Assembly: GCA_023394875.1 (NCBI GenBank)
Contig: JAEXAB010000003.1
Location: 620,001-684,000, forward strand
Reading direction: 5' to 3'
Origin: Bacillota bacterium
GTDB lineage: Bacteria; Bacillota; Clostridia; Christensenellales; DTU072
Length of the DNA: 64,000 bases
Shown here one piece after another: positions 44,725 to 52,948 of this stretch (positions are counted from its first letter, which is position 1; each line of letters begins with the position of its first letter). The translations under genes and the position numbers were made by a program. A model generated the notes under the pieces. It was not told the origin of the DNA. It did not search any database and saw only the letters and a list, made by a program, of their open reading frames with translations.

Positions 44725-47062
44725 TGAATTAATAAGGTCAAAAAGAATATTTTTAGACGGCGGAATGGGTAGCTCTCTTATAAAACTAGGCTACTCTACC
44801 CGCCACGGCGAAATTTTTAACATAGAAAAACCCGAAGTTATTAAGAAAATTATTACCGGATATTTGCAAGCGGGCAGCGATATCGTACTGACTAACACTT
44901 TTAACGCCAACTCAAAAAAAGCCGATTTAAGTAAATACAACTTAGAAGAAATCATTACTTCGGCAATAAAAATAGCCAAAGAATGCATTAATAATAATCA
45001 ATACGTATTATACGACTGCGGGCCCAGCGGAGAATTAATGGCGCCCTACGGCAACACTTCTTTTGAGGAAGCCTACGTTATCTTTGCAGAGCAAGCAAAA
45101 ATAGTCAATAACAGCGGTGTGGACGGGGTTATTATCGAAACTTTTACCGATTTGCAGGAACTGCGCGCCGCAATACTTGCTTTCAAAGAAAATACAAACT
45201 TGCCCATTTTTTGCAGTATGAGCTTTGAGAAAAACGGCAGAACCTTTTTCGGCGTGGGGGTGGAAAGTTTCGCCTTGACCGCCCAAGGACTCAACGTCGA
45301 TGCAATCGGCATTAACTGCGGCACAGGGCCTGAAGAAATGTATGATAATATAGCGAAACTAATTGAATTTACCCGCGTGCCGGTTTACGCCAAAGCTAAC
45401 GCCGGAATGCCAAAATACGTTAACGGCGAAACGGTCTATTCCTTAGATGCCGAAAACTTTTCTTATTATATGCAAAAAATAGCCTCATTAGGGGTGAATA
45501 TCTTAGGTGGTTGCTGCGGAACGGACAGTAATTATATTGCCTTAACCAAAAAAGCAACGGAATCACTTCCATATAAAATTTTTGAAAACAATATTGACGC
45601 CGTTTGCTCTTACGCAAAAACCGTTAATTTTGGTAACGACACCACCCTTTTAATCGGAGAAAGAGTTAACCCCACGAATAAGCCGCTGTTAAAAGAAGCT
45701 ATCAAAAACGACGATTATAACTATATCCTTTCCATGTGCCTTAGTCAGATGACGCAGGGCGCCGACATTCTTGACATTAACGTAGGAATGGCAGGTATTG
45801 ACGAAGTTGAAAAACTGAAAAACACCGTTGCTTACGTTCAGGGCGTAGCCGACGTTCCTTTATGTATTGACACAAGCAAACTTCCCGCGCTGAAAGAAGC
45901 TTTGAGAATTACCAACGGAATTTGCATAATTAATTCTGTCAACGGCGAAGAGTCGGTTATGGAAAATATCTTTCCTCTGGCAAAGAAATACGGTAGCTAT
46001 ATGATTGCCCTTTGTTTAGACAATAACGGTATTCCCGACAGCGTGGACGGCAGATTAGCTATAGCCGAAAGGATAATTAATAAAGCTAAAACTTACGGCA
46101 TCGACAAATCAAAGTTCTTGTTCGACCCTCTTACTTTGGCGGTAAGCGTTAACAAAGATAATGCCATAATAACTTTGGAAACTATTAAGGAGCTGAAAAA
46201 TAAATTCGGCGTAAAGACTACTTTGGGGCTCTCAAACATAAGTTTCGGTTTGCCAAACAGAGAAAACATAAACGCAACGTTTTTTGAACTGGTTAAACGT
46301 TACAAGTCTGATACGGCTATAATAAATCCCGCCACCCAACCAAGTTTAGATAGCTTTGCTTATAACTTACTCCTTGGCAAGGACAAAAACTGCGAAGAAT
46401 ATATAGCCAACAACACCGTTCAAGAAGCTACCCCATTAAACGTAGATACGGTCTATGAAATATCCTATTGCATAGAAAAAGGCTACACCAACGAAGGTAT
46501 GCTTGCCCTAAAACAAAAGGTAAATCAAGATAACTTTGCCGAAATTATCGATAAAGACATAATAGGCGGACTTAATACCCTTGGTTACGCCTACGAAAAA
46601 GGAACGGCGTTTTTGCCTCAACTCATGGCGGGGAGCGAAACGGCAAAGGCAATGCTTGATTATATAAAATCCAAGTTTATTTCTGCAAACGAACAAAACC
46701 CGAAAGCCACAATTGTTATTGCCACCGTAAAAGGCGACGTTCACGATATAGGAAAGAACATAGTAAAAGCTGTTGTGGCAAATTACGGCTACCGCATAAT
46801 AGATTTAGGCAAGGATATCCCTACCGAAATAATACTTGAGGCTATAGAAAAATACAAACCGCAGATTCTTGCTCTTTCCGCTCTTATGACTACCACCCTT
46901 GACAATATGACAAGCACGATAAACGCCGTAAAAACAGTTTATCCCGATATTGTAATAATGGTAGGCGGGGCTGTGGTGAGTACCGATTATGCCGAAGCCT
47001 TAAAGGTAAATTATTCTCCCAACGCGCAGGAGTTCGTAAAAAAATTACAACACTTGTTATAA
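44714..47062 (+). CDS. metH: Cobalamin-dependent methionine synthase, without activation domain
   Basis: 782 residues, short for MetH (over 1200 in E. coli). It transfers the methyl group from 5-methyl-THF to homocysteine. The homocysteine domain (about 1-285) has the zinc Cys at 202, 267 and 268 (NCGTG, GGCCGT) and FLDGGMGS at the start. The pterin domain (about 310-560) has IGERVNPTNKP. The B12 domain (about 590-782) carries the base-off motif GDVHDIGKN with His near 675. It overlaps the activation gene by 11 bases. Confidence 0.96.
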   Translation: MKLSELIRSKRIFLDGGMGSSLIKLGYSTRHGEIFNIEKPEVIKKIITGYLQAGSDIVLTNTFNANSKKADLSKYNLEEIITSAIKIAKECINNNQYVLYDCGPSGELMAPYGNTSFEEAYVIFAEQAKIVNNSGVDGVIIETFTDLQELRAAILAFKENTNLPIFCSMSFEKNGRTFFGVGVESFALTAQGLNVDAIGINCGTGPEEMYDNIAKLIEFTRVPVYAKANAGMPKYVNGETVYSLDAENFSYYMQKIASLGVNILGGCCGTDSNYIALTKKATESLPYKIFENNIDAVCSYAKTVNFGNDTTLLIGERVNPTNKPLLKEAIKNDDYNYILSMCLSQMTQGADILDINVGMAGIDEVEKLKNTVAYVQGVADVPLCIDTSKLPALKEALRITNGICIINSVNGEESVMENIFPLAKKYGSYMIALCLDNNGIPDSVDGRLAIAERIINKAKTYGIDKSKFLFDPLTLAVSVNKDNAIITLETIKELKNKFGVKTTLGLSNISFGLPNRENINATFFELVKRYKSDTAIINPATQPSLDSFAYNLLLGKDKNCEEYIANNTVQEATPLNVDTVYEISYCIEKGYTNEGMLALKQKVNQDNFAEIIDKDIIGGLNTLGYAYEKGTAFLPQLMAGSETAKAMLDYIKSKFISANEQNPKATIVIATVKGDVHDIGKNIVKAVVANYGYRIIDLGKDIPTEIILEAIEKYKPQILALSALMTTTLDNMTSTINAVKTVYPDIVIMVGGAVVSTDYAEALKVNYSPNAQEFVKKLQHLL

Positions 47063-47119
47063 CGCTTTATTTTCATAAGCGGTAACGCTATAATATATGT
47101 AATAATTTTGAGGTGATAC

Positions 47120-47644
47120 ATGGCAAGAATAAGTCTGACCGATTATGACAAAGCCTCGCTAGAGGTAAAAAAAGAATACGACGACCAAATATCAAAGCAC
47201 GGGCGTATTACCAATATGAAAAGAACTTTACTTCATTCGGTGCCTGCCTTTAAGGTACTTATGGATTGGTATCCTCTGCGCGATGAGGTTGTAAAAGTTG
47301 TGGGAGAGTTTGCCACAAACGTATATGCTTACTCAATCAGCTATGATAACCATTGTCTGATTTGTTCCACTTTCTTCCGCAAAATTCTGCGCGACAACGG
47401 ACATGATCCCGACAATCTCAATTTAGGGGAAACCGAAGAATTATTAATGGAATACGGCAAAGCCTGCGTTGACCAACCTACCTTTGTCAGCGACGAACTT
47501 TTTGCCCGCATGAGAAAACGTTTTAATGAGGAACAAATAGTCCTTCTTACCGCCTTTGCCGGTATGATGATAGCGACTAACCTTATCAACAACGCGCTCG
47601 ACGTGGATTTGGACGATTATCTTGATCTTTACACCAAAAAATAG
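47120..47644 (+). CDS. AhpD-like/carboxymuconolactone decarboxylase-fold protein
   Basis: 174 residues. All-helical with the catalytic-type motif NHCLICSTFFRKIL (CxxC and a nearby His/Arg), about 75-88, as in AhpD. The final helices include EEQIVLLTAFAGMMIATNLIN. AhpD-like proteins reduce peroxides or disulfides, but this exact family is not known. Its stop is 8 bases before the SDR start, so it probably works with that dehydrogenase. TATAAT at 47090-47095 is a possible -10. Confidence 0.8.
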   Translation: MARISLTDYDKASLEVKKEYDDQISKHGRITNMKRTLLHSVPAFKVLMDWYPLRDEVVKVVGEFATNVYAYSISYDNHCLICSTFFRKILRDNGHDPDNLNLGETEELLMEYGKACVDQPTFVSDELFARMRKRFNEEQIVLLTAFAGMMIATNLINNALDVDLDDYLDLYTKK

Positions 47645-47652
47645 GAGTGTTT

Positions 47653-48456
47653 ATGTATAATTTCAAAAATAAAACTGTATTTATAACCGGGGCGGCAAAA
47701 GGACAAGGAAGGGCCGTTGCCCTCGCTTTTGCCAAAGAAGGCGCGAATATAATCGCCTTTGACCTAGCTCAAAAACTTTCATATCCGTGCTATAACGAAT
47801 GCGGACTGCAAGGCTTAGAATGCCTCAAAAATGAAGTGGAAGCCTTGGGAAGCAAGGCAGTAATCGCTTTCGGGGACGTACGTAATGCCAAAGACGTGGA
47901 AAACGCAGTCAATTTAGGGGTGGAAGCTTTTGGCGGAATTGATTATCTTTTTAACAATGCAGGCATCTGCGCTTACGGATTGTCGCATGAACTAAGCGAA
48001 GAAGAATGGGACAGCATGATAGATATAAACTTAAAAGGCAGTTGGCTTGTCGGTAAATACGTCATCCCGGTAATGCGTAAAGCAAAAAGCGGCGTTATTA
48101 TCAATAATTCTTCGGTTGGCGGGCTTAGAGGAATGAACCGCCTCTCTCACTACGCTGCAAGCAAATGGGCGCTTGTTGGTTTAACTAAATCTTGGGCTTT
48201 GGAAAATTCCGCTTACAATATCCGCGTTATTAGCATTCACCCGACCGGAGTAAACACCCCGATGAACGACGGTTTAGCTTTTATGGAAGGCACCACTCCT
48301 AAAGAAATCGCCGAAAGAAGCGCGGGCAACCTTCTTCCAGTACCTTGGATAGAACCCGAAGACGTAGCCGATTCGGTATTGTTCCTGTGCAGCGACAAAG
48401 CCAAATACGTGACGGGCAGTCAGTACGTACTTGACGCCGGACTACTAACAAGATAA
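47653..48456 (+). CDS. SDR family oxidoreductase, resembling mycofactocin-dependent type
   Basis: 267 residues. The ATG at 47653 follows AGGAG by 5 bases; an earlier GTG at 47647 is close to it but worse placed. The cofactor motif TGAAKGQGRAVALA has the extra 'Q-G' form of the mycofactocin-coupled SDR group, and there is an insert after beta-2 (SYPCYNECGLQGLECL). NNAGICAYG, a Ser, and YAASKWALVG follow as the catalytic region. No mycofactocin cluster lies here, so the cofactor assignment is only a resemblance. A terminator follows. Confidence 0.86.
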   Translation: MYNFKNKTVFITGAAKGQGRAVALAFAKEGANIIAFDLAQKLSYPCYNECGLQGLECLKNEVEALGSKAVIAFGDVRNAKDVENAVNLGVEAFGGIDYLFNNAGICAYGLSHELSEEEWDSMIDINLKGSWLVGKYVIPVMRKAKSGVIINNSSVGGLRGMNRLSHYAASKWALVGLTKSWALENSAYNIRVISIHPTGVNTPMNDGLAFMEGTTPKEIAERSAGNLLPVPWIEPEDVADSVLFLCSDKAKYVTGSQYVLDAGLLTR

Positions 48457-48461
48457 TAAAA

Positions 48462-48486
48462 AAACCGCCGTAAGGCGGTTTAATTT
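48462..48486. terminator. Bidirectional terminator
   Basis: AAACCGCC GTAA GGCGGTTT with flanking A/T runs between the convergent SDR and TIM-barrel genes. Confidence 0.9.
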
Positions 48487-48487
48487 T

Positions 48488-49291
48488 CTATAAAATAGAA
48501 TGCATGTAGGAAATGTAATAAGGTAGCACCCAGCCGGGCTCTTCCAGATTTATATTCCAGCGGCGCACCCACTCTAAAGTAAGATAGCCGTTATATCCGA
48601 TTTTCTGCAAGCCCGAAACAGCTTCTTTAATGGGTAAATCGCCTTTGCCTACCAGTTTGTACACAGTATGTCCGTTTTCTTCGATACTGTCCTTAATATG
48701 AACGTATTTGATATACTTTCCGATGTTGCTAATAGTTTGGTCGGCTGTTTCTTTGTTGTATCTTACGGGGTGGTTGATATCCCATAGGGCGCCGATATTG
48801 TCTTCTTTGGTATCTTCCAAAAAGTTTTTCAACACCGCGGTGTCCGAAAAAATACCGTTAGTTTCCATAATGGGAGTTACTCCCTTGTTTTGACCGTATT
48901 TTGCAAGCTCTTTATAAACCCTTTTGGCTTGGTTTACGTCGCAGTCGTCTCTCTGGGGATTGCCTGTAGGCATAACTCTGACGTATTTAACACTCAGCTT
49001 TGCGGCAAGGTCAATATAGTCTTTACCTTCGTTAAGAGCTTTTTCTTCTTCGCCGTAGGCACCTAAGCATGCGCCGCTAGCCAAGCAGGAAATTTCTATA
49101 TTGGCAGCATTAAAGGTCTTTTTTGTGGCTTCGATTTGCTCGTCGGAAAACATTGCCATGGACGGGGCGTACAAGTCTTTGCCAATACCTCTTATTTCTA
49201 TTCCGTTATATCCTAAGTCTTTTGCCGCCGAAAAGATTTCGCGGTAAAAATCCCACTCGGGACAAGCAATTGTAGAAAAGGATAGTTTCAT
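48488..49291 (-). CDS. Sugar phosphate isomerase/epimerase-like TIM barrel protein
   Basis: 267 residues with xylose isomerase-like barrel strands: KLSFSTIACPEW, YNGIEIRGIG, NIEISCLASG, KYVRVMPTGNPQRDD, MLETNG-like PIMETNGIF, GALWDINHPVRY and YVHIKDSIEENG. The paired Glu, Asp and His of the metal site (E in METNG, D in WDINH, H in YVHIKD, E in LTLEW) are all present. The substrate is unknown. Upstream on the same strand lies the acyl-CoA ligase gene (28 bases). Confidence 0.85.
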   Translation of the reverse strand: MKLSFSTIACPEWDFYREIFSAAKDLGYNGIEIRGIGKDLYAPSMAMFSDEQIEATKKTFNAANIEISCLASGACLGAYGEEEKALNEGKDYIDLAAKLSVKYVRVMPTGNPQRDDCDVNQAKRVYKELAKYGQNKGVTPIMETNGIFSDTAVLKNFLEDTKEDNIGALWDINHPVRYNKETADQTISNIGKYIKYVHIKDSIEENGHTVYKLVGKGDLPIKEAVSGLQKIGYNGYLTLEWVRRWNINLEEPGWVLPYYISYMHSIL

Positions 49292-49319
49292 TTAATTATT
49301 CCTCCAATTATTGTTTAAT

Positions 49320-50984
49320 TTACGCTGTCTCTATTTCTGCATCGGCGTTTAGATTGTATAACTCTATAGCCTCTTCTCTTAACTTAAACTTCTGAATTTT
49401 TCCGCTTGCCGTAGTCGGAAAAGCCTTCATAAAGCGTACGTACTTGGGTATTTTGTGGCGGGCAACGTTCTTACGGAAAAATTCCTGCACTTCTTCTTCG
49501 GTCATTTCTTCGTTGGGCTTTAATATAATACAAGCCATAACTTCTTCGCCGAAACGCTTACTGGGAACCCCTATTACTTGTACGTCGCTTACCTTCGGGT
49601 GAGTATATAAGAACTCTTCCAATTCTTTGGGATAAATATTCTCTCCGCCTCTTATTATCATATCCTTAATTCTGCCCACAACCTTGTAGTATCCATCCTT
49701 GTCAACGGTGCATAGGTCGCCTGTGTGCAGCCATCCGTCCTTGTCAACGGCTTGTGCGGTTGCTTCGGGCATTTTGTAATAGCCTTTCATTATATTATAC
49801 CCTTTCGCGCAGAATTCTCCGGGCTGTTCGGGTCCCAAGGTTTTGCCTGTTTCGGGGTCGATTATTTTGCATTCAACGCCGGCAAAAGCTCTGCCAACGG
49901 TATTTACTCTATGTTCAATAGTATCGTCTGTCGTAGTCATGGTACAACCGGGAGATGCCTCGGTCTGACCGAAAACGATAACTATATCGCTCATGCCCAT
50001 TTCTTCATTAACCTGCCTCATAACCTTTATAGGACAAGGGGAACCAGCCATAATGCCCGTTCTCAAATTGAACTTGAATTTCTTAAAGTCGGGATGCTCT
50101 AATATGCCGATAAACATAGTAGGCACGCCGTGTAAAGCGGTACATTTTTCGCTCTCAAGCGCCTGCATAACTTTAAGCGCATTATACGTATCTACAGGAA
50201 CCATACTGGAAGCATGGGTAACACAAGCCATAATCGCCAAAGTAAGGCCGAAACAATGGAAGAACGGCACAACGATAAGCAACTTGTCGTCCTTAGTAAA
50301 CTTCATTGAGCTTCCGATAGTGTCGCCGTTGTTAATAATATTATAGTGCGTAAGCATAACGCCTTTCGGGAAACCGGTAGTTCCCGATGTATAAAGTATG
50401 CTCATTATATCTTCGCAAGTTACGCTGTTAGCTACCAAATTATATTCTTCGTCGGATACTTCGGCGCCTAACTCTTTGAGTTTTTGGAAATCCATCATCC
50501 CGTCGGGAGTCTTATCCCCGCCGAAAATAATATTTTTCAAATAAGGGAAGCGCGGGGTATCTATGCGGCCGTCTTTTGCGGTGGTTTTTAATTCGGGACA
50601 AAGCTCATTGATTATTTCTACGTAATCAATGCCCTTAAATCCCTCTGTCATAACCAAAACTTTAGTGTCCGATTGGCGCAGCAAATATTCCAATTCAAAG
50701 CTACGGTAGTTGGTGTTTACAGTAACCAATACGCAGCCGATATTGGTAGCGGCAAAAAGCGTTAAAAACCATTCGGGCACGTTGTTTGCCCAAATTGCGA
50801 TATGGTCGCCTTTTTTTACTCCTATACGTAGCAGCCCTTTGGAAATAAGTTTGGATTCCTCATAGAGCTCCTTCCAGGTACGGCGGTAATCTCTGTCGGT
50901 GTATTTGACTGCCTCCCTATCGGGATAATCGCAGCTCAAGTCATAAAGTATAGTTCCTAAGGTTTTTTCAATCATATCTCTCAC
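49320..50984 (-). CDS. AMP-forming acyl-CoA synthetase (FadD-like)
   Basis: 554 residues. P-loop YTSGTTGFPKGVMLTH (about 201-216), A5 motif FGQTEASPG, A7 motif GWLHTGDLCTVDKDGYYKVVGRIKDMIIRGGENIYPKE, and the catalytic lysine in TASGKIQKFKLRE. It is closest to medium/long-chain acyl-CoA ligases of the FadD group. The substrate is not predictable. It differs from the 22251 synthetase in all motif details. It begins a probable operon with the downstream TIM barrel gene. Confidence 0.93.
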   Translation of the reverse strand: MRDMIEKTLGTILYDLSCDYPDREAVKYTDRDYRRTWKELYEESKLISKGLLRIGVKKGDHIAIWANNVPEWFLTLFAATNIGCVLVTVNTNYRSFELEYLLRQSDTKVLVMTEGFKGIDYVEIINELCPELKTTAKDGRIDTPRFPYLKNIIFGGDKTPDGMMDFQKLKELGAEVSDEEYNLVANSVTCEDIMSILYTSGTTGFPKGVMLTHYNIINNGDTIGSSMKFTKDDKLLIVVPFFHCFGLTLAIMACVTHASSMVPVDTYNALKVMQALESEKCTALHGVPTMFIGILEHPDFKKFKFNLRTGIMAGSPCPIKVMRQVNEEMGMSDIVIVFGQTEASPGCTMTTTDDTIEHRVNTVGRAFAGVECKIIDPETGKTLGPEQPGEFCAKGYNIMKGYYKMPEATAQAVDKDGWLHTGDLCTVDKDGYYKVVGRIKDMIIRGGENIYPKELEEFLYTHPKVSDVQVIGVPSKRFGEEVMACIILKPNEEMTEEEVQEFFRKNVARHKIPKYVRFMKAFPTTASGKIQKFKLREEAIELYNLNADAEIETA

Positions 50985-51216
50985 TTTCCGATTTTTTATT
51001 ATATTTATTTATTTTATTATATGGGTGATAGTAAATATTGTCAAATAAAACTTAACAAAAGAATTTTTCCAAAAATAATTTTTTGATTGCCAATAAAAAC
51101 CATAAATTTTACGCCTTTTTATATCACAAAATGCCTTTCCTCAACCCTATCTTGCCCATCAATTATTTCTCTTGCAACCACAAAAACCTTTCTTCTCTTC
51201 ATTTATGGTAAATCTC

Positions 51217-51245
51217 TTGACAAAACGCCATTATCTCAATATAAT
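51217..51245 (+). promoter_or_regulatory. Promoter of the tRNA-Thr locus
   Basis: Perfect TTGACA (51217-51222), 17-base spacer, perfect TATAAT (51240-51245). A tRNA-5'-like fragment begins 15 bases downstream at 51261. The 232 bases before it (50985-51216) are AT-rich and show no gene. Confidence 0.85.
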
Positions 51246-51260
51246 AATAGAGCATAAAAT

Positions 51261-51280
51261 GCTGTTGTAGCTCAGCGTAG
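51261..51280 (+). repeat. tRNA 5'-end fragment (pseudo-tRNA)
   Basis: GCTGTTGTAGCTCAG resembles the first part of the tRNA-Thr gene (GCTGCTATGGCTCAG). It sits exactly where a tRNA would start after the consensus promoter, followed by a small terminator-like TTGCCA-TGGCAA hairpin and TTTTT (51294-51317). Confidence 0.65.
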
Positions 51281-51356
51281 GGGCGACGCGGGAAAAAGTT
51301 GCCAGTGGCAAGTTTTTAGCCAAAGCCGACAAGAGCTATGCTCGCAGTCCGGAAGC

Positions 51357-51655
<299 letters not shown>

Positions 51656-51660
51656 AAAAG

Positions 51661-51692
51661 CACCGAAAACACGAGTTTTTCGGTGTTTTTCT
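51661..51692 (+). terminator. Terminator after tRNA-Thr
   Basis: CACCGAAAA stem with TTTTTCGGTG and a following T-run (51686-51690). Confidence 0.9.
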
Positions 51693-51719
51693 TTGTCTGA
51701 AACACTTGTGGTGCAAAAT

Positions 51720-51930
51720 GGCATAAAAAAGGCATACAGCTTTTCACCAAAACCTTAGACCACAGTATTTTAGCCATTGCACCATTTTTTTGACCCTATT
51801 TTCAACTTAAGGCATAAAAAAGGCATAAAACTTTTAGTCAACTCATCTCTACCCAATATGTACGCTACTGCTATGTGCTTTGAATATCTTTTGCATCTTT
51901 TAACCGTAAAGGCATAAATAAGGCATAAAA
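51720..51930. repeat. Three copies of a doubled GGCATAAAAA motif
   Basis: GGCATAAAAAAGGCATA at 51720-51739, 51811-51830 and 51911-51930 (third copy with one T in the spacer), about 91-100 bases apart. They resemble arrayed arm-type protein-binding sites near an integration site, but no integrase gene is recognised. TAGACCACAGTA at 51756-51767 is the reverse complement of TACTGTGGTCTA in both tandem units (51415-51426, 51538-51549). Confidence 0.7.
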
Positions 51931-51985
51931 AGAGTGACAAGGTTTTGGCTTACCCTTCTATGTTATTCTCTCTTTTTGTAATAGA

Positions 51986-52189
51986 TTAATGAATTATTTC
52001 GTAATCAATTTGTATTCCTTTGTTTGCAACAAAATTACTCAATACATTCTTGATTAATGCTTCGGTCAAGTCGCTATCAACGATGTGTATATATAACTCT
52101 TCCTCCGCCCGGCTGCAAGCAACGTAATACATTCTTGTAAATTCCTCTTCCGGCTTTTCATCTAAAATTTGGGGATAAATACAATACAC
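51986..52189 (-). pseudogene. C-terminal remnant of a UvrD/Rep-type helicase
   Basis: 67 residues, whereas this family has 600-1000. They include EEFTRMYYVACSRAEEELYIHI, which matches helicase motif VI (YVA-x-(T/S)RA). All other motifs, including the Walker A, are missing. It is cut off at about 52190, next to a methyltransferase that is also missing its start. The apparent GTG start is an artefact of truncation. Confidence 0.75.
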
Positions 52190-52209
52190 CAGAATTTAGC
52201 AGCAAATTT

Positions 52210-52872
52210 ATGGGGCCTAACGCGCTTAAACTACAAGAAGAAATTCTTTTTAACAGCACTTTGCCAATGGGCGCAACGGTTATGGACTTGGGCAGTGGAC
52301 AGGGAGTAACATCCATATATTTGGTCAAAGAACATGGATTCCGTGTTTTTGCCGCCGATTTATGGAGCGACCCCACTGATAATATGCGCTTTTTTCAAAA
52401 AATGGGGCTAACATCTGAACAAATAATACCCATAAAAGCCGATGCAAATCAATTACCTTTTGCAAAAGATTTTTTTGACGCGGTTATTTGCACAGATTGC
52501 TACAACTATTTTGGACGGGACAAAGACTACTTAGGAAACAAACTTTTACCCTTTGTAAAAAAAGGCGGTTATATTTATATTTCCGTCCCCGGAATGAAGG
52601 TTGACTGCCACCAAAACTTACCCGAGGTTTTGTTACTATCTTGGACGCCCGAGCAGCTTGATTATATCCACGACATAACCTATTGGAAAAATATCCTTAG
52701 CTGCACCAAAGGCATCGATATTATTTCTATTGAAGAAATGGAAAGTAATGAGGAAGTTTGGGAAGACTGGCTGAAAAGCGACAACGAGTATGCCGTTAAC
52801 GACAGAAAAACTATGCTCGCAGGCGGAGGCAAATACCTTAACTTTATTTCTATAAAAATACAGAAAATATAA
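52210..52872 (+). CDS. SAM-dependent methyltransferase, 5' end probably lost
   Basis: 220 residues from the first ATG. Motif I TVMDLGSGQGVTSIYLV, the acidic strand FAADLW, DFFDAVICTDCYNYFG and GGYIYISVPGM are present, so the core fold is intact. Upstream, in frame, lies KYNTPEFSSKF, typical of this family's N-terminus, but there is no start codon or ribosome site before the junction with the helicase remnant near 52190. It may be a 5'-truncated pseudogene. Confidence 0.72.
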   Translation: MGPNALKLQEEILFNSTLPMGATVMDLGSGQGVTSIYLVKEHGFRVFAADLWSDPTDNMRFFQKMGLTSEQIIPIKADANQLPFAKDFFDAVICTDCYNYFGRDKDYLGNKLLPFVKKGGYIYISVPGMKVDCHQNLPEVLLLSWTPEQLDYIHDITYWKNILSCTKGIDIISIEEMESNEEVWEDWLKSDNEYAVNDRKTMLAGGGKYLNFISIKIQKI

Positions 52873-52910
52873 AAGTTGCCACCGATAAAAAAATTTTCTA
52901 TTGCTTTTTA

Positions 52911-52941
52911 GTAGAGCCGCCCTATCTTAGGGCGGCTCTAC
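52911..52941. terminator. 14-bp perfect hairpin
   Basis: GTAGAGCCGCCCTA (52911-52924) pairs with TAGGGCGGCTCTAC (52928-52941) with a 3-base loop. It lies between convergent genes. There is no T-run directly after it, so it may stall or protect RNA ends. Confidence 0.7.
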
Positions 52942-52948
52942 CTTGCTA

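Noticed and set aside
51800..51900. Integrase C-terminus on the minus strand
   Set aside because: A frame with LGRDEL is readable for about 30 codons but lacks the catalytic R-H-R-Y layout, so it cannot be supported.
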